Shown piece by piece: positions 55,939-64,000 of a stretch of DNA of 64,000 bases. Below the pieces are notes generated by a model, which saw only the letters and a program-made list of their open reading frames with translations, had not been told where the DNA came from and made no database searches. The number at the start of each line of letters is the position of its first letter. Position 1 is the first letter of the stretch. Origin of the DNA: Fusobacterium gastrosuis. Lineage in GTDB: Bacteria > Fusobacteriota > Fusobacteriia > Fusobacteriales > Fusobacteriaceae. The translations under genes were made by a program, and so were the position numbers. The stretch is taken from positions 1,178,001 to 1,242,000 of the forward strand of contig NZ_LT607734.1 of assembly GCF_900095285.1 (NCBI RefSeq). The letters are read 5' to 3'.

Positions 55939-57132
55939 ATGAAAGTTTCAAAAAGAGCTATACAAATGGAGTATTCTGCAGTTAGAAAACTACTTCCTTT
56001 AGCAACTGAAGCAGAAAGAAGAGGTGTAAAAGTATATAGATTAAACATAGGACAACCTAACATCCCAACACCAGAGTTATTTTTTGAAGGTATTCGTAAT
56101 ATAGATAATAAAGTTATAAGCTATGCTGATTCAAAAGGTTTAGCTCTTTTAATAGACAGAGTTGTGGAAACTTACAAAAGAGATGGATATAATATTGAAA
56201 AAGAAAATGTACTTGTAACACAAGGTGGAAGTGAAGCATTGACTTTTACTATGCTAGGAATATGTGATGAAGGTGAAGAAGTTCTAATACCTGAACCTTT
56301 TTATTCAAATTATAAAAGTTTTACAGAATTTGCTGGAGCTAAAATAGTTCCAATTCCAACAAAAATTGAAAATGACTTTGCACTTCCAGGCAAAGAAGAA
56401 ATTCAAAAATTGATAACAGACAAGACAAGAGCGATATTATTTTCTAATCCATGTAATCCGACAGGAAAAATTTACACTGAAGAAGAAGTTAAGTTATTAA
56501 CAGAAATCGCAGTAGAAAATGATTTGTATTTAGTAGGAGATGAACCATACAGAGAATTTATTTACGATGACACTAAAAAACATTACTCAGTATTGGATAT
56601 GGAAAAAGCTAAAAATAATGTGATTTTGATAGATAGCGTTTCCAAACATTATAGTGCTTGTGGAGCTAGAATAGGATTTATAATTTCGAAAAATATAGAT
56701 TTCATGGGATATATTTTAAAATTTTGTCAAGCGAGATTAGCAGTTCCTATGGTGGAACAATATGCAGTTGCAAATTTATTGAAAGCTCCAAAAGAATACT
56801 TTAAAGAAATTAAAGAAATTTATAAAAGAAGAAGAGATATAATAGTAAATGGATTGAATAAAATTGAAGGAGTAACCTGTGCTTCACCTAATGGTGCTAT
56901 ATATGCTTTTGCAAAATTGCCTGTTGAAAGTTCAGAAGAATTCTGTAAATGGCTTCTAACAGATTTTACTTATGAAAATGCTACTTTAATGTTAGCACCG
57001 GGAGAAGGTTTTTACGCAACAAAAGGTTTAGGAAAACAAGAGGTTAGATTCTCTTTCTGTGTTGGAGAAGAAGATATAGAAAAAGCTATGGTTGTTTTAG
57101 AAAAAGCTTTAAAAGAATATAGAAATAAATAA
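55939..57132 (+). CDS. PLP-dependent class I/II aminotransferase
   Basis: This 397-residue fold-type I aminotransferase has the N-terminal RLNIGQPNIPTPELFF, TQGGSEALTF (cofactor phosphate), NPCNPTGKIYTEEE, DEPYREFIYDD, the Schiff-base lysine in DSVSKHYSACGARIG near 235, and the carboxylate-binding Arg in VRFSFCVG near the C-terminus. It is closest in pattern to aspartate or general amino acid aminotransferases (AspC/AspB-like). Specificity cannot be fixed, so no symbol. TATAAT at 55855-55860 may be its promoter; GGAGG precedes the ATG. Confidence 0.88.
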   Translation: MKVSKRAIQMEYSAVRKLLPLATEAERRGVKVYRLNIGQPNIPTPELFFEGIRNIDNKVISYADSKGLALLIDRVVETYKRDGYNIEKENVLVTQGGSEALTFTMLGICDEGEEVLIPEPFYSNYKSFTEFAGAKIVPIPTKIENDFALPGKEEIQKLITDKTRAILFSNPCNPTGKIYTEEEVKLLTEIAVENDLYLVGDEPYREFIYDDTKKHYSVLDMEKAKNNVILIDSVSKHYSACGARIGFIISKNIDFMGYILKFCQARLAVPMVEQYAVANLLKAPKEYFKEIKEIYKRRRDIIVNGLNKIEGVTCASPNGAIYAFAKLPVESSEEFCKWLLTDFTYENATLMLAPGEGFYATKGLGKQEVRFSFCVGEEDIEKAMVVLEKALKEYRNK

Positions 57133-57140
57133 AAAAGATA

Positions 57141-57166
57141 GGAGGCTTGTGAGAATATCACGAGGA
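57141..57166 (+). promoter_or_regulatory. Hairpin overlapping the ribosome binding site of the secreted-protein gene
   Basis: CTTGTGA (57146-57152) pairs with TCACGAG (57158-57164, one G-U). The right arm includes most of GAGGA (57162-57166), the apparent site for ATG 57173. A second GGAGG (57141-57145) sits just before the stem. It may modulate translation; this is only a structural observation. Confidence 0.4.
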
Positions 57167-57172
57167 TAAAAA

Positions 57173-57499
57173 ATGAAGAAATTATTAGCAATATTTTTAT
57201 TAATGAGTGTAGCTGTTAGTGCAGTTGAAATATTTGATGAATTTTATGTGATGGAAAAAACAATATCAACTATTGAAAAGGGAGAAGTTTATAGTATAAA
57301 TGGAGAGAAATTTAAAGTCACTAAAGTTGACAATAAGATACTAAAAAGTTTGTCAACAACTGATAATCCGTTTTATTTTTATAACTCAAATAATGAAAAA
57401 ACTATGGCAAGAATAGGAGATTATTTAGTAAGTCCTTTAACATTATCTGAAATTTATTCAGTGGATAAAAATGAATTTAAAAATTATATAAAAGAATAG
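57173..57499 (+). CDS. Small exported protein of unknown function
   Basis: This 108-residue protein has a cleavable signal peptide (MKKLLAIFLLMSVAVSA, cut near residue 17). A mature region of about 90 residues follows with alternating beta-like stretches (EKGEVYSINGEKFKVTKVDN). It has no cysteine or known motif. It lies between the aminotransferase and YihY genes with short gaps, so it may belong to one transcript. I do not recognise the family. Confidence 0.7.
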   Translation: MKKLLAIFLLMSVAVSAVEIFDEFYVMEKTISTIEKGEVYSINGEKFKVTKVDNKILKSLSTTDNPFYFYNSNNEKTMARIGDYLVSPLTLSEIYSVDKNEFKNYIKE

Positions 57500-57514
57500 T
57501 TTATAAGGTGCTTT

Positions 57515-58744
57515 ATGGAAAATATAGAAAAATTTTTGAATTTACTTACCTTGGAAAATATTACCGAAGGTATAAAAAAAGCATATTTAAAGTATAAGAT
57601 AGCTAATTCAAGTTTTTGGGTAACATCATTATCATTTTATACAATACTTGCTTTAGTACCAGTAGCTGCAATTCTTTTCAGTTTAGGAAGTTGGTTTGGA
57701 GCAAAAGATTATATACTAAATCAAATATCCAGTTCAACGCCTCTTCCTAAAGAAGTTATAGAAATGATATCGTCTTTTGCTGAAAACCTTTTAAAAAATG
57801 CAAGAGGAGGAGTATTGGCAGGAATTGGTTTTATATTTTTAGGATCAACATTTATAAAAATGTTTTCTTTAATAGAAAATTCATTTAATGATATATGGCA
57901 TGTGAAAACTCAAAGAACTTTCATTAGAAAAATGAGTGATTATATTTCATTTTTTATATTTTTACCTCTGTTATTTATTTTAATAAATGGATCACTACCT
58001 TTTGTAATGTCAAAAATTGAGAATATCTCAATTCTATATTATTGTTTGTCAAAAATTGTGCCATACATAAGTTTGCTCATATTTTTTGGCTCACTTTATA
58101 TGGTAATGCCCAATACAAATGTAAAATTAGTTCCAGCTTTAACAGCAGCTTTTGTAATATCAATTATGTTTTCTATATTTCAGTTTACCTTCATTCGTAT
58201 ACAAGTACTAATTAATAGTTATAGTGTTATTTATGGAAGTTTTTCGATCATATTTATATTTTTAATATGGATAAGGGTTTTTTGGTTTTTTACCATATTG
58301 GGAGTTCATTTGGCGTATTTGTTCCAAAATGTTAGTCTTGACATTAATTTAGAAAGTGATGCTATCTTAATAAGTTTTAACTCAAGATTGTATATAACTT
58401 TAAAGATATTTGAAATTATAGTAAAAAGATATCTAAATAGCGAAAATGTTATAACATTTGAAGAGCTAAAAAAGGAAATAAAATCTTCCACATTTCTATT
58501 GGAAACAATTTTAGATGAATTGACAAAAGCGGGCTATTTAATTTCAGGAGTGTCGAATAATGCTGAGAAAACATACTCAATAACTAAAAATATAGATGAT
58601 ATTAAATTGAAAGAAATTTATGATTTTACAGCTAGAAGTGGAGAAGAAATTTATATTTTAAAAGATAATTTTTCAGACAAAATTGAAAATATTATTTTGA
58701 AACAAGACTATGCAAAAACATTGAGAAGTTTAGGAGGAGAATAG
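57515..58744 (+). CDS. YihY/BrkB-family inner-membrane protein
   Basis: This 409-residue protein has the YihY (formerly RNase BN/Rbn) domain of six membrane helices over about 25-280. Its motifs are SSFWVTSLSFYTILALVP, SFNDIWHVKTQRTF and the late YGSFSIIFIFLIWIRVFWFF. The C-terminal 120 residues are cytoplasmic and look like a winged helix (FEELKKEIKSSTFLLETILDELTKAGYL). The RNase name for this family is obsolete, and its function is unclear. The stop overlaps the next start by one base. Confidence 0.9.
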   Translation: MENIEKFLNLLTLENITEGIKKAYLKYKIANSSFWVTSLSFYTILALVPVAAILFSLGSWFGAKDYILNQISSSTPLPKEVIEMISSFAENLLKNARGGVLAGIGFIFLGSTFIKMFSLIENSFNDIWHVKTQRTFIRKMSDYISFFIFLPLLFILINGSLPFVMSKIENISILYYCLSKIVPYISLLIFFGSLYMVMPNTNVKLVPALTAAFVISIMFSIFQFTFIRIQVLINSYSVIYGSFSIIFIFLIWIRVFWFFTILGVHLAYLFQNVSLDINLESDAILISFNSRLYITLKIFEIIVKRYLNSENVITFEELKKEIKSSTFLLETILDELTKAGYLISGVSNNAEKTYSITKNIDDIKLKEIYDFTARSGEEIYILKDNFSDKIENIILKQDYAKTLRSLGGE

Positions 58745-60900
58745 TGTCAAGACATTTTAAAATTGGGCTTACAATTTTACTATTAGTAATAGTTTCGTTA
58801 ATATCGATAAGCCTTATTTATAATAAAAAATTTTTCTTATTGGTGGTACTAGGCTTAACGGTGGTCTACACTATTTTTTTGTTAATTTCAATTAGAGATA
58901 TGAAAAAAAGAAGCACTTTTACAAAAAGAAATAGAATAGTAATATTTATAATAACATTTTTTATAATGATAATTTTTTTAAGACTTGTACAAATTCAAAT
59001 ATTTGATAAAAGTAAATATGTTTCTATGATGAATAGCCAAATTCTAAGTGTAAATAAAGAAGAAGGAGAAAGAGGAATAATTTATGATAGTACTGGTAAA
59101 AAATTAGCGTTTAATAAGAGATTATATACTATGCATATAAACCCAAATCTTCTTAATGATGAAAAATATTCTGCTGATCTGTTAAAAGATGTAGAACTTA
59201 TAGTAGAAAGTAAATTGGTAAAAATTGATGAAAATATAATTAAAGAACTAAAAGAAATGGCAAGTCAAAATAAAAAATATAAAGTTTTGGCAAAAAATAT
59301 AGATGATGATACAAAAGATAAAATAGATGAATTGATAGAAACTTACCATAAAGAGCAGGGGAAAAAGTCATATAAAAGCCCAATTGTTTATGATAAATCT
59401 ATAGAAAGAATTTACTATCAGGAAAAAGAATATGAAAAATTGATTGGTATGGTTAAGTTTACTGATAATTCAACTTCTAAATTAGGAATTTCTGGAATAG
59501 AAAAACAGTATGAGGACTATTTAGTTGAAAGAAAAAGAGCTATATCAAAGTTATATGGATTAAATAAAAAGACGATATTACCTCTGTCTAAAGATACAGT
59601 ATATTCTGATTTGAATGGGAAAAACTTACATTTAACAATAGATTCAAACATTAATTATATTTTAAATGATGAAATGAAAATACAATTTGAAGAAACTCAA
59701 GCTAGAGAAGCATACGGTATAGTGATGGATCCAAATTCAGGAAGAATTTTGGGAATCGCTGCTTTATCTCGGGATAAGAAGTTATTGAGAAATAATATAT
59801 TTCAAAGTCAGTATGAACCAGGTTCTATTTTTAAACCTATAATTGTTTCTGCGGCACTTAACGAAGGATTAATAAGTAAAAATAGTAAATTTGATGTAGG
59901 AAATGGTTCAATTGTAAAATATAGAAAGACAATAAAAGAAAGTAGTAGAACTACAAAAGGAGTTTTGACTACAACTCAAGTAATAATGAAATCAAGTAAT
60001 GTAGGAATGGTCTTAATAAGTGATTATTTTTCAGATCAACTTTTTGAGGAATATTTAAAAAGATTTGGTCTTTATGATAAAACAAATATAGATTTTCCAG
60101 ATGAGTTGAAACCCTATACAATTCCTTATCAAAAATGGGATAAATTAAAGAAAAATAATATGGCTTTTGGACAAGGAATAGTAGTAAGTCCTATTCAAAT
60201 GGCAGTGGCTTTTTCAGCTGTTGTTAATGGTGGAACTATGTACAAGCCTTATTTAGTTGATAAAATAACAGACAATGATGGTGTTGTCATAATGAGAAAT
60301 ACACCAGAAAAAGTTAGAGAAGTTATAAAACCAGAAGTATCTGAAATGGTAAGAGGTATGATGGAAGAAACTGTTTCGGCTGGGACAGGAAAAAGAGCAT
60401 ATATAGAAGGTTATAGACTGGGAGGTAAAACAGGAACAGCACAGTTGAGTGCCGGAAAATCTGGATATGAAAAAAATGAATATTTGGCATCATTCATTGG
60501 ATTTTTTCCTGCAGATAAACCTAAGTATGTAGTTTTAGTAATGTTTATGCGGCCACAAGGAGATGCACAATTTAAAAAATTTGGAGGATATGTATCTGCT
60601 CCCGTTGTTGGAAATATAGCTAGAAGAATAATTAAAGATGATAAAGTACTATCTCAGAATATATCAAAGCTAAATTCACAAATAGGTACAGTTCAAAATA
60701 CAAAAAAGGCTGTAACTACTGATGAGGGGAATATTATGCCTGATTTAACTGGTATAAGTTTAAGAGAGGTCATAGAGCTTTTTGGGAACGATGAAGATAT
60801 AGAACTTGAAATAACAGGTACAGGGCTTGTAAAAGAACAACAACCAAAAGCTGGAGAAGATTTAGAAAATGTTAGTAAAATAAAGATAATTTTAGAATAA
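58744..60900 (+). CDS. Class B penicillin-binding protein (FtsI/PBP2-type transpeptidase) with PASTA domain
   Basis: This 718-residue cell-wall transpeptidase carries SxxK in EPGSIFKPI, SxN in KSSNVGM and KTGT in GGKTGTAQL. A dimerisation domain starts near EEGERGIIYDSTGKKLA. A C-terminal PASTA domain spans about 665-718 (MPDLTGISLREVIELFG). The N-terminus has three hydrophobic segments within the first 85 residues instead of the usual single anchor. Most similar in build to division-specific FtsI/SpoVD proteins. The start is GTG, overlapping yihY by one base. It should crosslink septal peptidoglycan. Confidence 0.9.
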   Translation: MSRHFKIGLTILLLVIVSLISISLIYNKKFFLLVVLGLTVVYTIFLLISIRDMKKRSTFTKRNRIVIFIITFFIMIIFLRLVQIQIFDKSKYVSMMNSQILSVNKEEGERGIIYDSTGKKLAFNKRLYTMHINPNLLNDEKYSADLLKDVELIVESKLVKIDENIIKELKEMASQNKKYKVLAKNIDDDTKDKIDELIETYHKEQGKKSYKSPIVYDKSIERIYYQEKEYEKLIGMVKFTDNSTSKLGISGIEKQYEDYLVERKRAISKLYGLNKKTILPLSKDTVYSDLNGKNLHLTIDSNINYILNDEMKIQFEETQAREAYGIVMDPNSGRILGIAALSRDKKLLRNNIFQSQYEPGSIFKPIIVSAALNEGLISKNSKFDVGNGSIVKYRKTIKESSRTTKGVLTTTQVIMKSSNVGMVLISDYFSDQLFEEYLKRFGLYDKTNIDFPDELKPYTIPYQKWDKLKKNNMAFGQGIVVSPIQMAVAFSAVVNGGTMYKPYLVDKITDNDGVVIMRNTPEKVREVIKPEVSEMVRGMMEETVSAGTGKRAYIEGYRLGGKTGTAQLSAGKSGYEKNEYLASFIGFFPADKPKYVVLVMFMRPQGDAQFKKFGGYVSAPVVGNIARRIIKDDKVLSQNISKLNSQIGTVQNTKKAVTTDEGNIMPDLTGISLREVIELFGNDEDIELEITGTGLVKEQQPKAGEDLENVSKIKIILE

Positions 60901-60911
60901 ATGGAGAAGTT

Positions 60912-63206
60912 ATGCAGTATTTTGATGTGTATATTGATGGGATGAAAGACTTATATACTTATTCAGATAAAAATGATGAATTTTTATTGGGAGAAAGTGT
61001 GATAGTACCATTTAGAAATATAAAAAAAACTGCAATTATAATAAAGAAAAATGAATCAGAGAAATATGATTTTAAAATTTTAAATATTGATTCTAAAATA
61101 AAAGACTCTATAAGATTAAGTTCTAAACAGCTTGATTTAATTGAATGGTTAAAAAACTATTACTTGCTTTCGTATGATAATGTTATAAAAGCCATGCTTC
61201 CTAAGAACATAAAAATAAAATCAAAACAAAATTATTATGTAAATTTAGAAAAATTAAATGATATTAATCTAGTTGAAAATGAAATTGTTGAATATTTACT
61301 TTCTTTAACAGAAATAAGTTATTCAACGGCAAAAGCAAAATTTAAGAAAAAAGTAGTTGATAGTTTAGTTAAAGAACAGTATTTAGATTTAGCGGAGAAT
61401 ACAATAAGAATTAACATTAATAAATTTTCGCTTTTAAAAGAAAAAAATATGGATATCTATCTATATTTTTATGATAAATTAAAAATAAGAAAAGAAAATC
61501 TAGAAAAAAATTTTTCAAAAGAAAAGGTAAAAAACTTTAAAGATTTAGGAATTTTAATTCTTGAAGTTGAATTAGATGAAAAAAAGAATTTTTTCAAGAA
61601 AACTTAAAAGAAGTATATAAAAAAGAAAGTATATTGACAGAAGAACAGCTCACTGTAAAAGATGAAATAGAAAACTCTAAGGATAAATATTTTTTACTAA
61701 AAGGGGTAACGGGTTCTGGTAAAACAGAAATATATATCGAATTAATAAAAGAAGCATTTTTTAGAGGAGAGGGGAGTATATTTCTTGTTCCGGAAATTTC
61801 ATTAACACCCCAAATGATAAATAAATTTAAAAATGAGTTTAAAAATAATATAGCTATTTTACATAGTAGACTTACAGATAATGAAAGAGCAAAAGAATGG
61901 GAAAGTCTTTATAAAGGTGAGAAAAAAATTGTTTTAGGAGTTAGATCGGCAATATTTTCACCTATTCAGAACTTAAAATATATAATTCTTGATGAAGAAC
62001 ATGAAACAACATATAAACAGGATAATAATCCAAGATACCATGCTAAATATGTAGCAATAAAAAGATGTCTTTTAGAAGATGCTAAATTAATACTAGGTTC
62101 GGCAACTCCTTCGATAGAAAGTTATTACTATGCAAAAAAAGGTATATACAAGTTACTTAATTTAGATAAAAGATATGGGATAGCTAAAATTCCAGATGTA
62201 GAAATTGTAGATATGAAGAAAGAAGAAGATTTATTTTTTAGTAAGAAACTTCTTCAAGAAATAAAAGATACTTTAATAAAAGGAGAACAAGTGATTCTTC
62301 TTTTAAATCGAAAAGGTTACTCCACTTATATTCAATGTAAAGATTGTGGTCATGTTGAAGAGTGTGAGCACTGCTCTATAAAAATGAGCTATTTTAGTGG
62401 AAGTAAAAAATTAAAGTGTAACTATTGTGGCAAAACTAAAAAATATACTGGAAAATGTTCAAACTGTGGAAGTGAAAATTTAATTCATAGTGGAAAGGGA
62501 ATAGAAAGGGTAGAGGAAGAATTAAAAAAATATTTTGATGTACCTATAATAAAAGCAGATGCAGATTATTCAAAGGATAGAGATTTTTTTTCGAAATTAT
62601 ATGAAGATTTTTTAAATAAAAAATATAGTATATTGATTGGAACTCAAATTATAGCGAAAGGTCTTCACTTTCCTAATGTAACTTTGGTAGGAGTTATAAA
62701 TTCAGATATAATATTAAATTTTCCAGATTTTAGAGCAGGAGAAAAAACATATCAACTATTAACTCAGGTATCAGGTAGAGCTGGAAGAGCAGAGAAAATA
62801 GGTAAAGTCATTATTCAGACTTATCAGAAAGAAAATTATGTCATAGAAAATAGTAAAGAAGAATATTATGAAGAGTTCTATGAAAAAGAAATTAAACTGA
62901 GAAAAATGTTCCTATATCCACCTTTTTCAAAATTAATAAATATAGGGCTTAGTTCTGAAAATGAGAAGGAACTTTTAGAGGAAGCAGCAGAAGTTTTTCA
63001 GAAGTTAAAAAGTGATTTAGTAGAAATGTATGGACCTATGCCTAGTATGGTATATAAAGTAAAAAATAGATATAGAATGAATATTTTTATAAAAGGAAAT
63101 AAAAATAATATAGATAGGTTTAAAAAATTTTAAACAAAAAATAAAGGAATATAAAAATAAAAATATTAGAATAATTGTAGATATAGATCCGATTAATTTG
63201 ATATAG
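60912..63206 (+). pseudogene. priA: Primosomal protein N' (PriA helicase), two apparent frameshifts
   Basis: PriA restarts stalled replication forks. Frame one (60912 to about 61584) encodes the N-terminal DNA-binding domain. Frame two (about 61585-63133) encodes the helicase: GVTGSGKTEIYIEL, LDEEHETTYKQD, the zinc-binding CKDCGHVEECEHC and CNYCGKTKKY, IGTQIIAKGLHFPNV and QVSGRAGRA. Frame three ends with NIRIIVDIDPINLI, the typical PriA tail, stopping at 63206. The first break is at an A7 run (61578-61584, A_AAA_AAG, one A short). The second is at an A6 run (63122-63127, one A too many). Joined it gives 764 residues, normal for PriA, so sequence error, slippage or recent decay are all possible. 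Confidence 0.88.
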
Positions 63207-63218
63207 AAAGGAAAAAAT

Positions 63219-63734
63219 ATGGTTTATGAAATAAAAAAATATGGAGAAGCTGTATTGAAAGAAGTTGCAAAAAAAGTTGAATTATCTGAATTTAACGATG
63301 AATTCAGAAAATTTTTAGATGATATGGTTGAAACTATGTATGTCACGGATGGGATTGGATTGGCTGCTCCACAAATTGGTATTAGCAAAAGGATATTTGT
63401 TTGTGATAATGGGGAGGGAGTGGTTAGGAAAGTAATAAATCCAGTTATAACTCCATTGACAACAGATAAACAGGAATTTGAAGAAGGGTGCTTAAGTGTT
63501 CCTGGAATATTTAAGAAAGTTGAAAGACCTAAAAAAATTCATATTAAATATCTAAATGAAAATGCTGAAATTATTGAAGAAGAGGTAGATGAATTTTTAG
63601 CAGTAGTAATGCAGCATGAATTTGATCATTTGGAGGGAATATTGTTTGTAGAGAGAGTATCTCCTATGGCAAAGAGAATGATAGCAAAAAAATTACAAAT
63701 AATTAAAAAGGAAACTTTAAAAGGGATAGAATAA
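63219..63734 (+). CDS. def: Peptide deformylase
   Basis: Def removes the formyl group from nascent proteins. Its three motifs are complete: GIGLAAPQIGI (motif I, about 44), EEGCLSVPG (motif II, with the metal Cys near 90) and QHEFDHLEG (motif III, HExxH near 131-136). The 171 residues fit bacterial type I. AAAGGA precedes the ATG, 12 bases after the priA end. Its neighbours priA and def are commonly linked in bacteria. Confidence 0.97.
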   Translation: MVYEIKKYGEAVLKEVAKKVELSEFNDEFRKFLDDMVETMYVTDGIGLAAPQIGISKRIFVCDNGEGVVRKVINPVITPLTTDKQEFEEGCLSVPGIFKKVERPKKIHIKYLNENAEIIEEEVDEFLAVVMQHEFDHLEGILFVERVSPMAKRMIAKKLQIIKKETLKGIE

Positions 63735-63737
63735 AAA

Positions 63738-64000
63738 ATGGATAAAAAAATTCTGATAAGTTTAGGAATAATAAGTTTATTTAGCTTAAATGTAGTTCCA
63801 CAAATAAAAAATAATATTTCAAAAAAAGAAAATTTAGAGACAGAAATAGAGAATACAACTAAAAAAATCGCTTTATTGGACGAACAAATTATAAAATATG
63901 ATAATTTCATTAAAAAATTAGAAACAGATTTTGAACAAGAAAAAATTGCTAGAAATAAGTTGAAAATGATAAAAGAAAATGAAGTCATATATAAATTAGT
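63738..64000 (+). CDS. FtsB/DivIC-like septum formation initiator (3' partial)
   Basis: ATG 63738 lies 3 bases after the def stop, and the frame stays open to the window end (87 codons visible). It shows an N-terminal membrane helix (about 5-20, ILISLGIISLFSLNVVP). A coiled coil follows (ENLETEIENTTKKIALLDEQI). The end KLKMIKENEVIYKL resembles the 'R.KL.MI..NE' close of FtsB/DivIC proteins. These small bitopic proteins link FtsQ and FtsL in the divisome. The match is by architecture and a short motif, so it is moderately sure. Confidence 0.72.
   Translation, partial: MDKKILISLGIISLFSLNVVPQIKNNISKKENLETEIENTTKKIALLDEQIIKYDNFIKKLETDFEQEKIARNKLKMIKENEVIYKL

Overview
The window looks like a chromosomal segment of a very AT-rich, Gram-negative-type anaerobe, most likely a Fusobacterium or close relative. 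The clues are low GC, a coenzyme-B12 glutamate mutase operon (glutamate fermentation), KdsC (Kdo/LPS synthesis) beside WhiA and MazG-like proteins otherwise common in Firmicutes, and an EarP/arginine-type EF-P pair. The species cannot be settled from this window. I saw no rRNA, tRNA, CRISPR array, phage or insertion sequence. About 60 genes are supported. Several carry homopolymer-associated frameshifts.

Layout. 1-1262: 3' part of gatB and its terminator. 1449-13360: a long branched-chain amino acid operon (ilvD-ilvA-ilvB-ilvN-leuA-leuC-leuD-leuB-ABC ATPase-ilvC). It is preceded by a 29-residue Ile/Leu/Val leader peptide and a terminator with mutually exclusive pairings, i.e. a ribosome-sensed attenuator. 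13441-16863: glutamate mutase glmS-glmL-glmE. 16876-19774: a lysine riboswitch with terminator controlling a YfcC-family transporter and an M20 amidohydrolase. 19843-21207: MATE exporter. 21212-25540: SAM-I riboswitch controlling metF-metH. 25653-27805: mgtC-like, ruvC, kdsC and MazG-like genes. 27842-34312 (minus strand): an ECF sigma operon with its own ECF-type promoter, a VOC protein and ispG, then miaB-rho-M23 peptidase.

34582-42092: polA, whiA, ribF, scpA, murJ and an unknown coiled-coil protein; a 29-bp tandem duplication separates scpA from murJ. 42170-48805: ogt (minus), coaBC, split chromate transporter, an old-yellow-enzyme-like gene with no ordinary start codon, membrane and MORN proteins, rluB-like and two small lipoproteins. 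48832-51510: earP-efp and arginase. 51870-53507: AAA-ATPase/PD-(D/E)XK protein of a family with unknown function. 53674-55762 (minus): CobW-type GTPase and a frameshifted methyltransferase. 55939-64000: aminotransferase, secreted protein, YihY, division-type PBP, priA (two apparent frameshifts), def and the start of an FtsB/DivIC-like gene.

The main theme of the first 25 kb is amino acid supply. Three blocks are each controlled by a different RNA device sensing its own end product: charged Ile/Leu/Val tRNA via the leader peptide, lysine, and S-adenosylmethionine. The rest is housekeeping: translation factors, envelope synthesis, DNA repair and replication restart. The best candidates for new biology are the ilv leader attenuator, the riboswitch-defined lysine acquisition pair, and the repeated frame breaks at A-runs.
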